Shown: positions 36,055-46,680 of the stretch, piece by piece
Layout of the letters: each line of letters starts with the position of its first letter
Numbering within the stretch: position 1 is the first letter of the stretch
Translations under genes and position numbers: made by a program
Notes under the pieces: generated by a model
The model's input: only the letters and a program-made list of their open reading frames with translations
What the model was told of the DNA's origin: nothing
Database searches by the model: none
NCBI GenBank assembly: GCA_013180625.2
Contig: SNVD02013719.1
Span: 19,608-83,607, forward strand
Source: Boswellia sacra
Taxonomy: Eukaryota; Streptophyta; Magnoliopsida; Sapindales; Burseraceae
Direction of reading: 5' to 3'
Length of the DNA stretch: 64,000 nucleotides

Positions 36055-37402
36055 TGATGAACACTTAAATATGTATGTTTAATAAGAGCTTAGTTTATCA
36101 TATTGCATTAATAGTGTCATTAAATTCCTCAACTTGAGCATATTTGTAGTCTTTGCATCTTTGGAATTAACTTCCTCTTAATTTTGGTTTTGTTACATAT
36201 TTGGTAAAATGAGCATAACTCTCTATTTATAGATCAGAATGGTGAAATTCTTAATGTTTTGGAAAGCTGATTCAATTGTCTACAAGATTTCATTTCACAA
36301 GCATCATCAAATTCAGGCTCTTAGTGGACCAAAATTGGGCTTGAAGTGAACCCATCTATAGTCTCGGCCCAGTCTGACTAGGCCTCAGTATTTGAACCGT
36401 ATCTCTCAAAATATATATTCAAATTGTGCAAATCAATATGTTCTAGAAAGCAGAGAGAAATATCTACAATTTTCATGAAGACATGTGATTACAATTCGCA
36501 ACATTTCAATGTCAAAATTGATGGTCATAGTCGGTGCCTAATGATCCCAATTGTCAAAGATATTTACAACTAATATTTGACAATTATGCCCTTGTAATTT
36601 GACAAGTTTGCCCCTGGAAGTATCTATAAATAGAGGTGCCTTGTGACCTATTAGGGCATCTTGGCCTTTGCTGGGATCTTGTATTGTGTTTCTCTCTTGT
36701 GCTTTAATGTTATTAATGAATTTCCTTTTTCTTGCATTTTGTGTTCTTTCTTTTATAATGTCTTACTAATTTCTCTCTTGCTAAGGTGAAAGGATGAAAC
36801 CCTTTATATGAGAATAAGGATTCTCTAACCCTTGGTATGTGCTTAATAATCATAATCTTATGTTGTTTATTTTATATCATTTATATTTATTTTCTTAATC
36901 AATCTTGACACCACTCATAAAGTGGAGGTCTTGATCCATTGTCGATAATCCTTGGCACATCAAATGCTTGGATCCTTTCTAGATGTCGTATGGTTCTTCC
37001 TTACCGACATGAATCTAGTTAGGAACCTTGATTTGTTGTAGACATATGGTGATTGGCACATTGGATGCTTGAACCCATTTACAAGAAGTGGTATAAATAT
37101 TGGTAACGAAGCAAATATAATTCATATAACTAAAACGGGTTGTTTATCCTTATTTGAAATGTCAAGGGCGGATCCCCTAACCTTAGCTATCATTATTATT
37201 GTGTTAATTTCTTGCGTATTTTAATTATTCTCATCTATTGTTGATATTATCTTATCATATCCTTGAATCATCATATCGTATTTGCTTAGCTTATAATTTG
37301 TAGCGCTAAAATCTCCTTCCTCGTGGATCGACCCCGGTCTCACCGGGTTTTATTACTTCGACACTCCTATACTTGGGAGGCAATCCTTTTTTGGATGTGT
37401 CA
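36055..37402 (+). mobile_element. Solo LTR, gypsy (Athila-like), TSD GTGCC
   Basis: 1348 bp from TGATGAACACTT to GGATGTGTCA, flanked by GTGCC at 36050-36054 and 37403-37407. Copy 1 has the unoccupied site (ATCGCATGCGTGCCTCTAGC at about 26499-26518), which independently confirms the insertion. It ends with the TCGTGGATCGACCCCGG phrase typical of the 3' end of Athila-like LTRs and is distantly similar to the LTR at 1865-3277. Nothing internal remains, so it was reduced by LTR-LTR recombination. Confidence 0.9.
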
Positions 37403-37949
37403 GTGCCTTTAGCGGGTTTCACCCATAGTTCATTTTATGATCCTACAAGCTACGCAGACAGTATGGTCAGAAGCAAAGGATTGCGGATTCATCGATGACT
37501 TTCGGTCCTGGGACATATTTTCTCATTATCTAGAGTGTGAGAGATTCTTGGGCTTATCGTACCATCGAGAGGAACGTAGTCCATGATCCTAATTTTGAGA
37601 CTGACGACTGATACAAGGATTGGGCGACCTTCCAGGCTTCCCTTCCTAATCTTGTTCTTCGAGCTAGGCAGTGTCGTGAGCGATATAGTGATCCTATTTG
37701 TAATCCATTGAATAGGCAGAGGGAACACTGTTAGTTCCTTGGTTGGCTTAGATGTTCGATGTTTTCTTTCTGTTGTTGTGCAAAATAATAAGATATTTCA
37801 AAAGACATATTTGTTCCAAACAATTTTATTTCATTAATAAAAGTATAATCTTTGTTTTTCGAACAATATGTGCACAATGATACAACTTTTGTCATTAATC
37901 AGTCATTTTTGGTTTTCTGATTAATTATTTTTCCTCTCACTTTTTTTTA

Positions 37950-38921
37950 TATGTATTATTTCTTCAGTTTGTCCATGTTGATGGGCTCAGTGAACTCATT
38001 CCTTTCTATATCTGATAAAATGACAACTTTGTCAGACATGACCTTCATCACAATAAATGGACCTTCCCAATTGGCTTTAAACTTCCCTCTTGGATCAAAC
38101 ACAATTAGTCTCACTTGTTTAAGGACCAACTCTCCTTCTTTGAACTTCCTTGCCTTTATTCTTTTGTTAAAAGTTCAAGCAATCCGTTTCTGGTATAACT
38201 GCATATGATATCTGGCCTTCATTCTTTTCTCATCAATTAAGGCCAAGTGTTCATATCTATAACAAATCCACTCCTCTTCAAGAACTTCTGCTTCAATAAG
38301 AACTCTCGCTGATTTCATTTCTATCTCAATTGGTAGAACTACTTTTGAACCATATAGCAACGAGAATGGCATCATACCTGTCGAACTTCTGGGTGTTGTC
38401 CTATAACCCCACAACACAAACAATAACTTTTCTGTCCAATCTCTATATGTATGCACCACCTTGGCCAACATCTTCTTGACATTCTTATTAGCTGCTTCTA
38501 TCGCTCTATTGGCTTGTGGCTGATATAGAGACGACTTATGGTGTTCAATTTCATACTTCTCAAACAAAGCCCTAGTCTCGGCCTGCAAATGAACCCCATT
38601 ATCCATCATGACATGATGTGGTGCCTGAAATCTACGTATGATGTTTTTCTCAACGAACTTCGTCATTTGCTTTGCCCTAACTTAGTATAGGACTCAACTT
38701 CTATCTATTTGGTAAAGTAGTCGATTGCCACCACCATATACCAATGTCCATTAGAGGTAGACAGCCTTATTTCGCCTATAATATCAATGCCCCACGTAGC
38801 AAAGGGTGATAGTGTAGTTATCCCCTGTAGTTCTAAGGGTGGTTGATGGATTAAGTTTCCATTAATCTAGCATTGGTGACACTTCTTCACAAATCAGACA
38901 CAGTCCGTCTCTACAATTAGT
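37950..38921 (-). pseudogene. pol: Ty3/gypsy (Tat-type) integrase, 5' part cut by an insertion
   Basis: The open frame 38175-38666 reads MMDNGVH (a catalytic Asp), YEIEHHKSSLYQPQANRAIEAANKN (catalytic Glu in the IEAANKN part), YRTTPRSSTGMMPFSLLYG and VVLPIEIE. This is the Tat/Ogre integrase pattern. The region upstream to 38921 holds the first Asp area and zinc-finger remnants with stops. The C-terminal part to 37950 ends with INMDKLKK-like sequence. The gypsy insertion at 38922 lies in the zinc-finger region, and the coding sequence resumes at 49863. Not functional. Confidence 0.85.
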
Positions 38922-40334
38922 TGATGCGTTCGAAACTAGCAAGTATACTAGTTGCACAAGTAATAAAGTGATAAGTAAGATATCGTTCCCACGAGGATTG
39001 ATTCTAATTGAATTTGTTATTTCCAGTAACAATAAACTAAACAGGGGGGGATTTTAGTTGAATGCTTTACTAAATGAAATAAGAATGCAAGTAAAGAATA
39101 ACAAAACAGAAAGTAAATTTGAATGAAAAATCAATGGGAGAAAGCTGGTTAAGGGATCCTTCTCTACCACAAGATATGGATTTCCGAATTAATTGTAGAA
39201 TTGTCATCTAATTACAGCATTGAAGTTATCAACCGTAGATAATAACAAGCTCTATTACCCCAATCTTTCCTTACTTTGTTGTTAAATAAAACAAGCTCTT
39301 TATTTAATCTCTATCCATTAAACAACCTAGAACAAGCTCTCTGAGTTTAATTCAATGGATGCATTATGATAAGAAAGATAGGTTGATCTAAGCAATAAAC
39401 ACACAAGCTCGGATTATTTAACTTAGGTTATATTCTCCAATTGTAATCTCTGATCACAATTTTGCTACTAATGATTAGAAATTCAAGACAATTACGGATC
39501 AAGATTTCTAGTCTAGCAATAAATCACAACCAGATTATATTCAGTTGGCCACTCAAATACAATCAGCAAGCAATCATAAGCATTAAATATGGGAGAATAC
39601 AAGCAACTTCAATTAGAGAATTGGATAACAATTCCTTACACAATCAACTTACAAAAACCATATCAGGGGCTTTGAAATCACCCTCAACCAATTCAGATTC
39701 AGTTACACATGTTTAAGAACGTGGTAAATACAATACAACATGGAGACATTCCAGAAAATGAAAGGGAAGGGAAAAACTTAGCAAATTTGATGTAATTCTC
39801 TTTGGATTGTAGTTCTTCCTCTTTCCAAGCTTCCTTTCTCCTTCAAGAACTCCAAGAGATGAAAGAATTCCAGAGCTGCAGCCTCCACCACGTTCTCCCC
39901 TCTTCAGGTTATGAAAATAAAACCCTAAAATGTGTTTAAATACTCTGCTACAGTGACTTGCTACAGTGCCCCGTATTATACATGCTACAGTGACTTGTGG
40001 AATTATATTTCTATACATCTCACACTGTTTTGATTACAACTTTTGGTACACTGAATGGATTTATAAACCGTAAATTTCTCCAGAAAATAGACTTCGAGAG
40101 CTTTCCAACGGTATATAATATGTCATCGGGTTCATTGTATATCAATACAATTAAATCCGAGAAGATCACTGACTAGCAGAGGTGAAAATGAAGGGTTTTA
40201 CTCCATTTTTGTGCAAGTTGCTCCAAAACTCCTACAAACATCAAAACCACACAAAAACATAAAAATACCAAGGAATATAGCAAAGAAACATGGACGAATT
40301 GATATAAAAGTAATACATAAATAGACACCTATCA
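38922..40334 (-). repeat. 3' LTR of the LOG-carrying element
   Basis: 1413 bp, TGATAGGTGTC...GAACGCATCA on the minus strand. It matches 48446-49857 almost perfectly and 61580-62989 slightly less well. A TATTTAAA box on the minus strand (39935-39942) is a candidate core promoter. Three CTACAGTGACTTG/CTACAGTGCCCCG repeats lie just downstream of it. The frames 39462-39716 and 39713-40018 recur only because the LTR does. Confidence 0.93.
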
Positions 40335-42290
40335 AATTCCCCCACACTTAGACTTTGCTAGTCCTCGAGCAACTAAAATGATACGAAACAAAACTAAACC
40401 GAAACAGAATCAAAGAAAAATTAAAACACACAAATGCTTCAACTTGCAAATAGGCCTCAAAGATTGTACTTAATTATAACCCAAGGAAAACTTCAAAATA
40501 ATGCACTTGATCAAGAATTTTATCTCAAAGATTAGTTTCGCTTCACTTCAATTCCTCAAGTGTGTGTGTGTAGAGCCATTCTCACCTAATCACTTGTAAC
40601 CCGGATGAGTTTATGCATAAAAATGAATCATATTTAATATTGAAGATGTGTGTATAAATGAACTCCATAGGCCTGCTTTTCAAGTCACTCTCCACTAATG
40701 TAGACATGCACAACACCAAGGATCAAGTAGGACTTTATTAAGCTTGTAACGTTTGGCTTGGGTGAAGGTATGATAAAGGATAATAATTTGGCTCAAATCA
40801 CCCACAAACACATAAATCATTCAAGACTATGTAGAGCTCAACCCTATAACACAACTTTATTTTAATTCACCAGGTTACTCCCCCAAACTTATTTAGAACA
40901 CTCAATCTTCTTTTTTTTCTTTTTTTTCTTCTTTTTTTTTTTTAGAAAACAAAAGAAACTACACCCCCATACTTTGTTGTTTCATTCTTTTTAAGAACAC
41001 CCAAGGGTTTAGAACTCTTTTTTTTTCTTTTTTTTTTAACTGCAATTCCACTCCCCCACACTTAAACAATACATTGTCCTCAATGTTTAAGTACGTGGAA
41101 GATAAGTACAGATTTTTTTCTCTTTTTTTTTTTTTACAAACATAATAAAACTCACTTGCATTGCTCATGGCATAATCCAACCTCCTCTAACTTCCCAAAA
41201 CCAGAACATAGCTCAAAATGTAATTGCGAATGATTTACATGCTCATAGGTAAGGGATAAACTGTTTGGAACAAATTCAATTGAGGTTAGGAAATCTTTTA
41301 GTGAGTTAACAAAGAAAAAGGTTTACAGAGGCTCAAAGGGGTAACTAGGGATCAATTTCAGTCAAGGTTGGCTCTTAAGGCTCAAACGGTCCAAAGATGG
41401 CCTAAATCATTTCCCTAATGTTGCACAGTCTAGGATTTCGCCTCGAGTGACCATCAAACAAGTTCTAGAATTCATTGAAATCTGGAGAAACACTTAAATT
41501 ACATAAACTTTCTCTAAGTAAACAAATAACTCAGTGATAATGGCTCGGTGCTCAATTTTGTGCAAGGAATCAAAGGTAAAGCAAAAGCTAATTAACATTT
41601 CAAGCACACAGATCTATGCATCATTTATCATTTTCCAAGAGTTATTCTCAATTCAATCATTGCCTTATCATTGGCCCATAAAATGCAAGAGAAGAGGTAC
41701 GTGGCGTTGTTACACCTGAGTCAAGATTGTATATTTCAACAATCCTTAGGACCAGTAGCCCGCAGACTTAAGGTTTCCAGCCTATATACCTTTATTATGA
41801 AAGAACAAAACAAGAAACAAGACACTTCAAACAACATGAAATAAACAAACTACAGATTTATTGAGAGAGAATGCGTTTCAAGAGTTAAGAAAACCCCATA
41901 TTCTGCCATTCTCAGTTTTTCCACAATTTTTTTTAATCGAAACTGATAAAGACAAAAAACACATAACAACTTCTAAATTACATAAAACTAAACTTACTCA
42001 TAAAATAACAAAGTCCAACAAGCCAGCAAACAAAAACAAGTCAGTTAGAATGGGTCTAAAAAGTTTAGAAGTTAGCCTCCTTATTCAGCCATTATGGATT
42101 GAAGAGATCCAGAATGCGTTTCAAGAGAACTTGAACTTTTTAAGCCACCACTCTAAAAACCGAGATTAGAAAATATTACCTGGGACGAAAGAAATAACCT
42201 GAAAAAGCTCAAAAGAAATAACATGAAAAACTTCAAATAAACACAATAAAAAGAAAGCAAACAAAAACGAAGCAAACCAGCAAATAGAGA
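40335..42290 (-). other. 3' non-coding region of the LOG-carrying element
   Basis: This reads from just after the LOG stop to the PPT (GTGTGGGGGAATT, 40335-40347 on the minus strand). It contains a second PPT-like motif with ACATTGAGGACAATG (about 41045-41085), poly-T/poly-A runs at 40910-41130, and two CTCTTGAAACGCATTCT blocks (41866-41884 and 42110-42128). The latter are shared with the LOG locus at the left edge. No gene is seen; frames at 41534 and 41861 are chance. Confidence 0.7.
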
Positions 42291-42949
42291 TTACAGATGG
42301 AGTGTTAAATCCAGTTTACGCCTCTTATTGCCTTCTCCAAACCAATCAATCCGAGCTGTTGTTGGATCAGGCGAATAGACGAATTCTTGTAGTTTGTCAA
42401 TTAACTCCCCTACCGTTGAAGCTGTAACAAGGATTTGCCTCGCTGATGGTGAGATAAAATTTTTTTCTACAGCTTGATCAAGAAAAGACAACAAACCATC
42501 AAAAAAGTTATTGACATTTAACAAACCAATGGGTTTTTTATGGATGTTTAGCTGTGCCCAAGAGGTGATTTGAAATATCTCCTCTAATGTGCCATAACCA
42601 CCGGGTAAAGCTATAAATGCATCGGATTTAACAACCATATGTGCAATACGCTCATGCATGCTAGAGACCTGTAACTCTTCCCCCATTGTGTTGCCTACGA
42701 TATCTCGCACAGCTAATGGTTTAGGGATAATGCCGAGACTTTACTTCCTCCCAAGGGGATGGCAGCTGGCGACACACCCCCTACATTAACCCAAGACTAA
42801 TACCCCCCCATAAATCAAATTAATACCCCTCGCAGCGAATGTCCCTAACCAAGATCAAGAGCTGCTGTTGTAAACTCTCCATCTTTACCAAATTGCGATC
42901 CACAAAATACGCATATATTTTGGAATCGCCGAATTGGTGTTTTCCCCAT
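42291..42949 (-). pseudogene. LOG-like: LOG-type cytokinin riboside 5'-monophosphate phosphoribohydrolase pseudogene inside a retrotransposon
   Basis: The minus-strand ATG at 42949 begins MGKTPIRRFQNICVFCGSQ, the proper start of the family, and the stop is at 42291-42293. The span (about 219 codons) equals a full LOG protein without introns. Within about 42710-42850 a TAG and several 1-base changes break the YGGG...GLM region. The last 139 codons are open, with SSMHERIAHM, PGGYGTLEE and the same C-terminal KLDLTLHL end as the copy at 3-611. It lies between the element's CACGTG repeats and 3' non-coding region, in the element's own transcription sense. It is not expected to make active enzyme, but could produce transcript homologous to host LOG genes. 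Confidence 0.88.
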
Positions 42950-43560
42950 TTCTACAAGTGCTCTAACCTTGTGTAAGACAATGATGCACGTTAGGTAATA
43001 TGCTTTTCAAGTGTAAGACAGGTTATAATAATGACATTTGAAAATATGGCGAATGGATATATACACACGTAAAACTCTCAAATTTGACACATGGGGACAT
43101 AATTTCGGTGGGGGTTGCTCGATACAGATTTATCGCCCCGAGATTTGAAAAAAATAGATATGCTTTCGGTGGGGTTTGACAAAACCTCCACACTTGTCGC
43201 CCACGTGTGCAGGAAAAAATGAGATAACCTTTTCCGGTGGGGTTTGAAAAAAACCGCCACCACTTGTCTCCCACGTGAAGCATGAAAAGTAAAGATATAC
43301 TTTTGGCGGAGGTTGACAAAACCTCCACACTTGTCTCCCACGTGTGCTTATGTCATGGGGTAGTCATATGGTTTGTCAAAAAGAAAACTTGAAATTAAAA
43401 CAAACAAAATCAACAAACAACAACACACAAAAACAACATTGATAATCAGATCAAACGAAACAAGAAAAAAAATTCTACAACAACAACACATATTCAAATA
43501 TACAAGTAGTTGTGATTGTGGCTCACATCTTCCTCTGGTTTTACATCCAGTAACGGCTGA
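42950..43560 (-). repeat. Tandem repeats with CACGTG cores upstream of the captured LOG
   Basis: Three to four units of 67-70 bp span about 43085-43345. Each has CACTTGTCTCCCACGTG, and CACGTG falls at 43202-43207, 43272-43277 and 43339-43344; a decayed unit reads CACATG near 43088. Between them are TTTCGGTGGGGTTTGA blocks. CACGTG is the plant G-box core. The array lies about 140-400 bp upstream of the LOG start. The overlapping frames 43023-43341 are translations of the repeat. Confidence 0.7.
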
Positions 43561-44290
43561 ACGCCTTCTATGAGTCGGGGATTTGCTTCCCATCTAGTTT
43601 TCTTATAAACTGGCAAACAGGGTCATTTTTAGTCAGATTCCCTAGACTATAACACTGCAATTCATCACGAAATTGTGTTCATAGATTAAGCAATTCACGC
43701 TGAACAAGTCCACAAGAATGTGACTCGAGAGTTAACAAAACATTATCCAGCGACTCATTACTCAAACCATACTTAATAAATGAAAGTTTATCTTCTCTAT
43801 TCCTGGACGCAAAACCTAATGAACGACAAGTCTGGTTACAATTCCATCTCGCACAGTTATAACATACTTGTAACCTTTTCGCTCTTCGCCTCTTGGCGTA
43901 GTAGCTTTTTCCTAGACAGGCATGTATTTTGCGAGATTAATGTCTGGCTCACCGGACAATCTCACCTTGGCTTCGATAAGCCATCGGATATCCGCAGGCA
44001 GATTTAAGAGCATCAATACCCAAAGTCTAGTCATCCGTACTTTATAAATTTTAAACACAGCATTTTGAGAAAGTGAAGGGAAATATTTACGAAGGTTCGA
44101 TAGAAAGATATCAGCATCCATTGAAGAGAAGAAAAGGAGAGATATTACCGATAATGCGATTGAGTTTGTTCTTCTCCAAGATGGGCACGTTTCAAACCTT
44201 CGGGCAATGGCTTCAGCTTCTGTTTAGATGTTTCCACAAGCTGCTGCACAAATGAGCTCAAAGCACAGAGTAATCAAATTAAACAAAAGA
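43561..44290 (-). pseudogene. Unidentified coding-like fragment in the LOG-carrying element
   Basis: Minus-strand frame 44121-43912 begins MDADIFLSNLRKYFPSLSQ and ends NLAKYMPV. A second, overlapping-in-order frame follows at about 43910-43565. It reads YYAKRRRAKRLQVCYNCARW with a Cys-rich NCNQTC, then LTLESHSCGLVQRELLNL, one stop, and KNDPVCQFIRKLDGKQIP. The amino-acid composition looks like real protein, not noise. It does not fit gag, RT, RNase H or integrase. I do not recognise it. It may be another captured host fragment or a lineage-specific ORF. Confidence 0.4.
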
Positions 44291-44570
44291 AAGGAAAAGA
44301 AAAGAGCAAAAACGAAACTAAAGACATATATAAGAGATAACAACACAATAGCAAACAAAAGTCAAAAACTAGTAAAAAATATAAAAACAAATGAGACAGA
44401 TGGCAAGGAGAGATAAAACCTGATCAATTTGATGGCCTATGAAAGGAATCTCCTCGAGACACAAAAATCGATCATTATTACCTCATTTTATTTTTCTTTT
44501 CTTCTTTTTTTTTTTTTTTATTTTTCAAAAACATTGGGTTGCCTCCCAATAAGCGCTTGGTTTAACGTCC

Positions 44571-44937
44571 TCAGCCTGACATTGGTTCTATCATGAGAGG
44601 ATCCAATTTCTGTTGTGCTTCTCTAATGGGCTTGGATCCCTCTTCTAACAAGATACGGTCAATGCATATGGATGGGCCTTGGATTTCAAAAATTGTCCAC
44701 TCAATAGCTATTTTGTGATCTGTAAGTATTTGGACGAGTTTATCTTCTTGTATTCGTGCAAGGCCCATTTCCATTGTAACTCGCAAAGTATCATTCTCAC
44801 CAAAGAATCCATAATTCAAATGATCTGGAAGTGACTTAAGCTCCAAGGTATTGGCTTTCATCACAGAAGGAAGAAGTTTCTCATTAGATAAAGGCAATTC
44901 AATGTACAAAACATCATACCTATTTGTGGTGATAGCT
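44571..44937 (-). pseudogene. pol: N-terminal part of gypsy reverse transcriptase, truncated
   Basis: This is the frame's continuation from the gag-protease ORF, in phase once the solo LTR (44943-46680) and one TSD copy are discounted. It reads LELKSLPDHLNYGFFGEND, IEWTIFEIQGPSICIDRIL and REAQQKLDP, the segment that lies between protease and the RT core in Athila-type elements. It stops at 44571 before any RT catalytic motif. Just beyond is the GGGAGGCAACCCAAT phrase (about 44535-44555, minus strand) that normally follows the integrase gene, so the RT core to integrase has been deleted. Confidence 0.75.
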
Positions 44938-44942
44938 ATAGT

Positions 44943-46680
44943 TGTTGACCCAGGTATGGCAACCCAAGAGGGGGGGTGAATTGGGTTTTTATTTATCAAA
45001 ACGGATTTAGAAAACTTTTCTTGAAAGATCAAAATTAGTTCACTCTTCTTTGAAAATAAAGGTGAAGAAGATGAAATTAGAATTTATCAAAGATGCAATC
45101 AAAGAATAATAATGATGAACAATCACAAGTGCAAGTAAATGTAAAGAGAAAAGGGATAGAGAGAGTGCAAACTCAATTTACGTGGTTCGGCAAACCTTGC
45201 CTACGTCCACGGGCTCCTAGCTCCATGAGCTAAGCTTTCCACGAAGTTGTAGAATCTTTGCAACTTGCTTGATGAACAACCTCACCAAGACTTTTTCTTC
45301 CAACTCTTGATAACACCACACCAAGAGTTCTTCTTGATGAACAACCTCACCAAGGCAACTTCCTTCAACCCTTGATAACACCACACCAAGAGTTCTTCTT
45401 GATTAACAACCTCACCAAGGCAACTTCCTTCAACCCTTGATAACACCACACCAAGAGTTCTTCTTGATGAACAACCTCACCAAGGAAATATTTCTCTCAA
45501 GGATAAATTTTATCCTTTACAATAAGATCTCACTCTCACCACAATACAAGAACAAAGATAATTGTTTATAACAAAATACAACTCTCCTCAAAGAGTAGAT
45601 AAAAAATATAAAAGCTCTCTAAAAATTATATTTCCCTTATTTTTGGCTTGATGGATGTTCTTGAATGAATGGGAGAAGGGCTCCTTTTATAGGCAAATGA
45701 GATGAACTTAATCAAGTGAAGACACCATCTCCAAATTTTCTGCCCACCATAACAACCGTAATCTTGTCTGCCATTTTTGTCAATGTTCCGTTTGAAATTT
45801 GAAAATCTGTAAAACATAAAAGATCTGCACATTTGAATAAGCTTTCCAACGCATCAAGAATCAAGTCATTTGGATATCTATAGCTCAAGATATGGGCAAA
45901 ACACCATTCAGTGCTCATGTGACTTGATTTTTCTTTCTTGTGTCAGTACACAATTTAATGATTAATTCTTGTCAATTTCTTCAAAACATAAAAGATCTGA
46001 ATATTTGAATAATCTTTCCAAAAAATTAAGAATCAAAGCATTTGGATATCTCTATCTTAAGATATGGCCAAAACACCATTCGGTGCTCATGTGAGTTGAT
46101 TTTTCTTCTTTGTGTCAGTCCACGAATTGCATGTCAATTATGTCGGCCTTCTGTTTGAAATTTGAATTTTTTCAAAACATATGAAATGTTCCTCATTAAG
46201 TCATCTTTCCAATGCCATAAGAATCAAGTCATTTTGATTTTTCTAGATCAAGATATGTCCAAAGGAGTATTCGGTGCTCATGTCAGCTGCTTCCATTTGT
46301 CTTTCAACTTGCATGATGATTTGGACAACTTGCACTTGAAATTTGAATTTCATTAAAACATATGAAATGTTATAAATTGAGTAAGCTTTCCAAAGGCTCA
46401 AGAATCACATCATTTGGATATTTTTAGAGATATATATGACCAATTGATTGAACATTGCTCATGTGTCACATTCCTTGAGTCAATCCTTGTTCTTAAGCTT
46501 TGGTGCCTTTAACATGTAGTCTTCTCCTTAGCTTCAACACTTCATTTTAATAAGCCTTTTCTTGTTTTTACAATTATTTCAATGATATTACTCTTGCACA
46601 TAAATAAACATGTTAGTAAATCTCAATGAATCAATGTGTATTGTTATCATCAAAATTATCATGTAGGCTTAGGGCTAACA
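44943..46680 (-). mobile_element. Solo LTR of the copia family, TSD ATAGT, inside gag-pol
   Basis: 1738 bp with TGTTAGCC...GGTCAACA ends (minus strand), flanked by ATAGT at 44938-44942 and 46681-46685. It belongs to the same family as the LTRs at 17265 and 23022 but is longer. It keeps the TATAAAAG box (45684-45691, minus) and three 64-bp repeats at 45290-45495. It interrupts the polyprotein frame of the LOG-carrying element, so it is younger than that insertion. Confidence 0.92.

Larger units (their letters stand above)
34992..37740 (+). pseudogene. Second antisense gene of element copy 2, interrupted by a solo LTR
   Basis: It begins at MSKSSL near 34992 with an early stop. The frame 35037-35279 carries LIKLYHLKFIRHVKLDIPF, LKDCVTFWDSHDHAFRFN and CPLYEEF. 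Remnants continue through 35340-35630 and resume after the solo LTR at 37408-37740, where the sequence matches 26510-26850 of copy 1. Comparing the two copies shows that the array at 35640-35885 and the LTR at 36055-37402 lie inside or beside the old gene. The resemblance to DUF7745-like retroelement proteins is from memory; function unknown. Confidence 0.45.

Noticed and set aside
39462..40018. Frames of 84 and 101 codons repeated exactly at 48985-49541 and partly at 62238
   Set aside because: The repetition is due to the LTR being duplicated; no protein motif is present and the third LTR breaks the frames.
43023..43341. Three overlapping minus-strand frames of 66-101 codons with repeated Gly-Asp-Lys-Cys-Gly-Gly
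   Set aside because: They are the CACGTG tandem repeat read in three frames.
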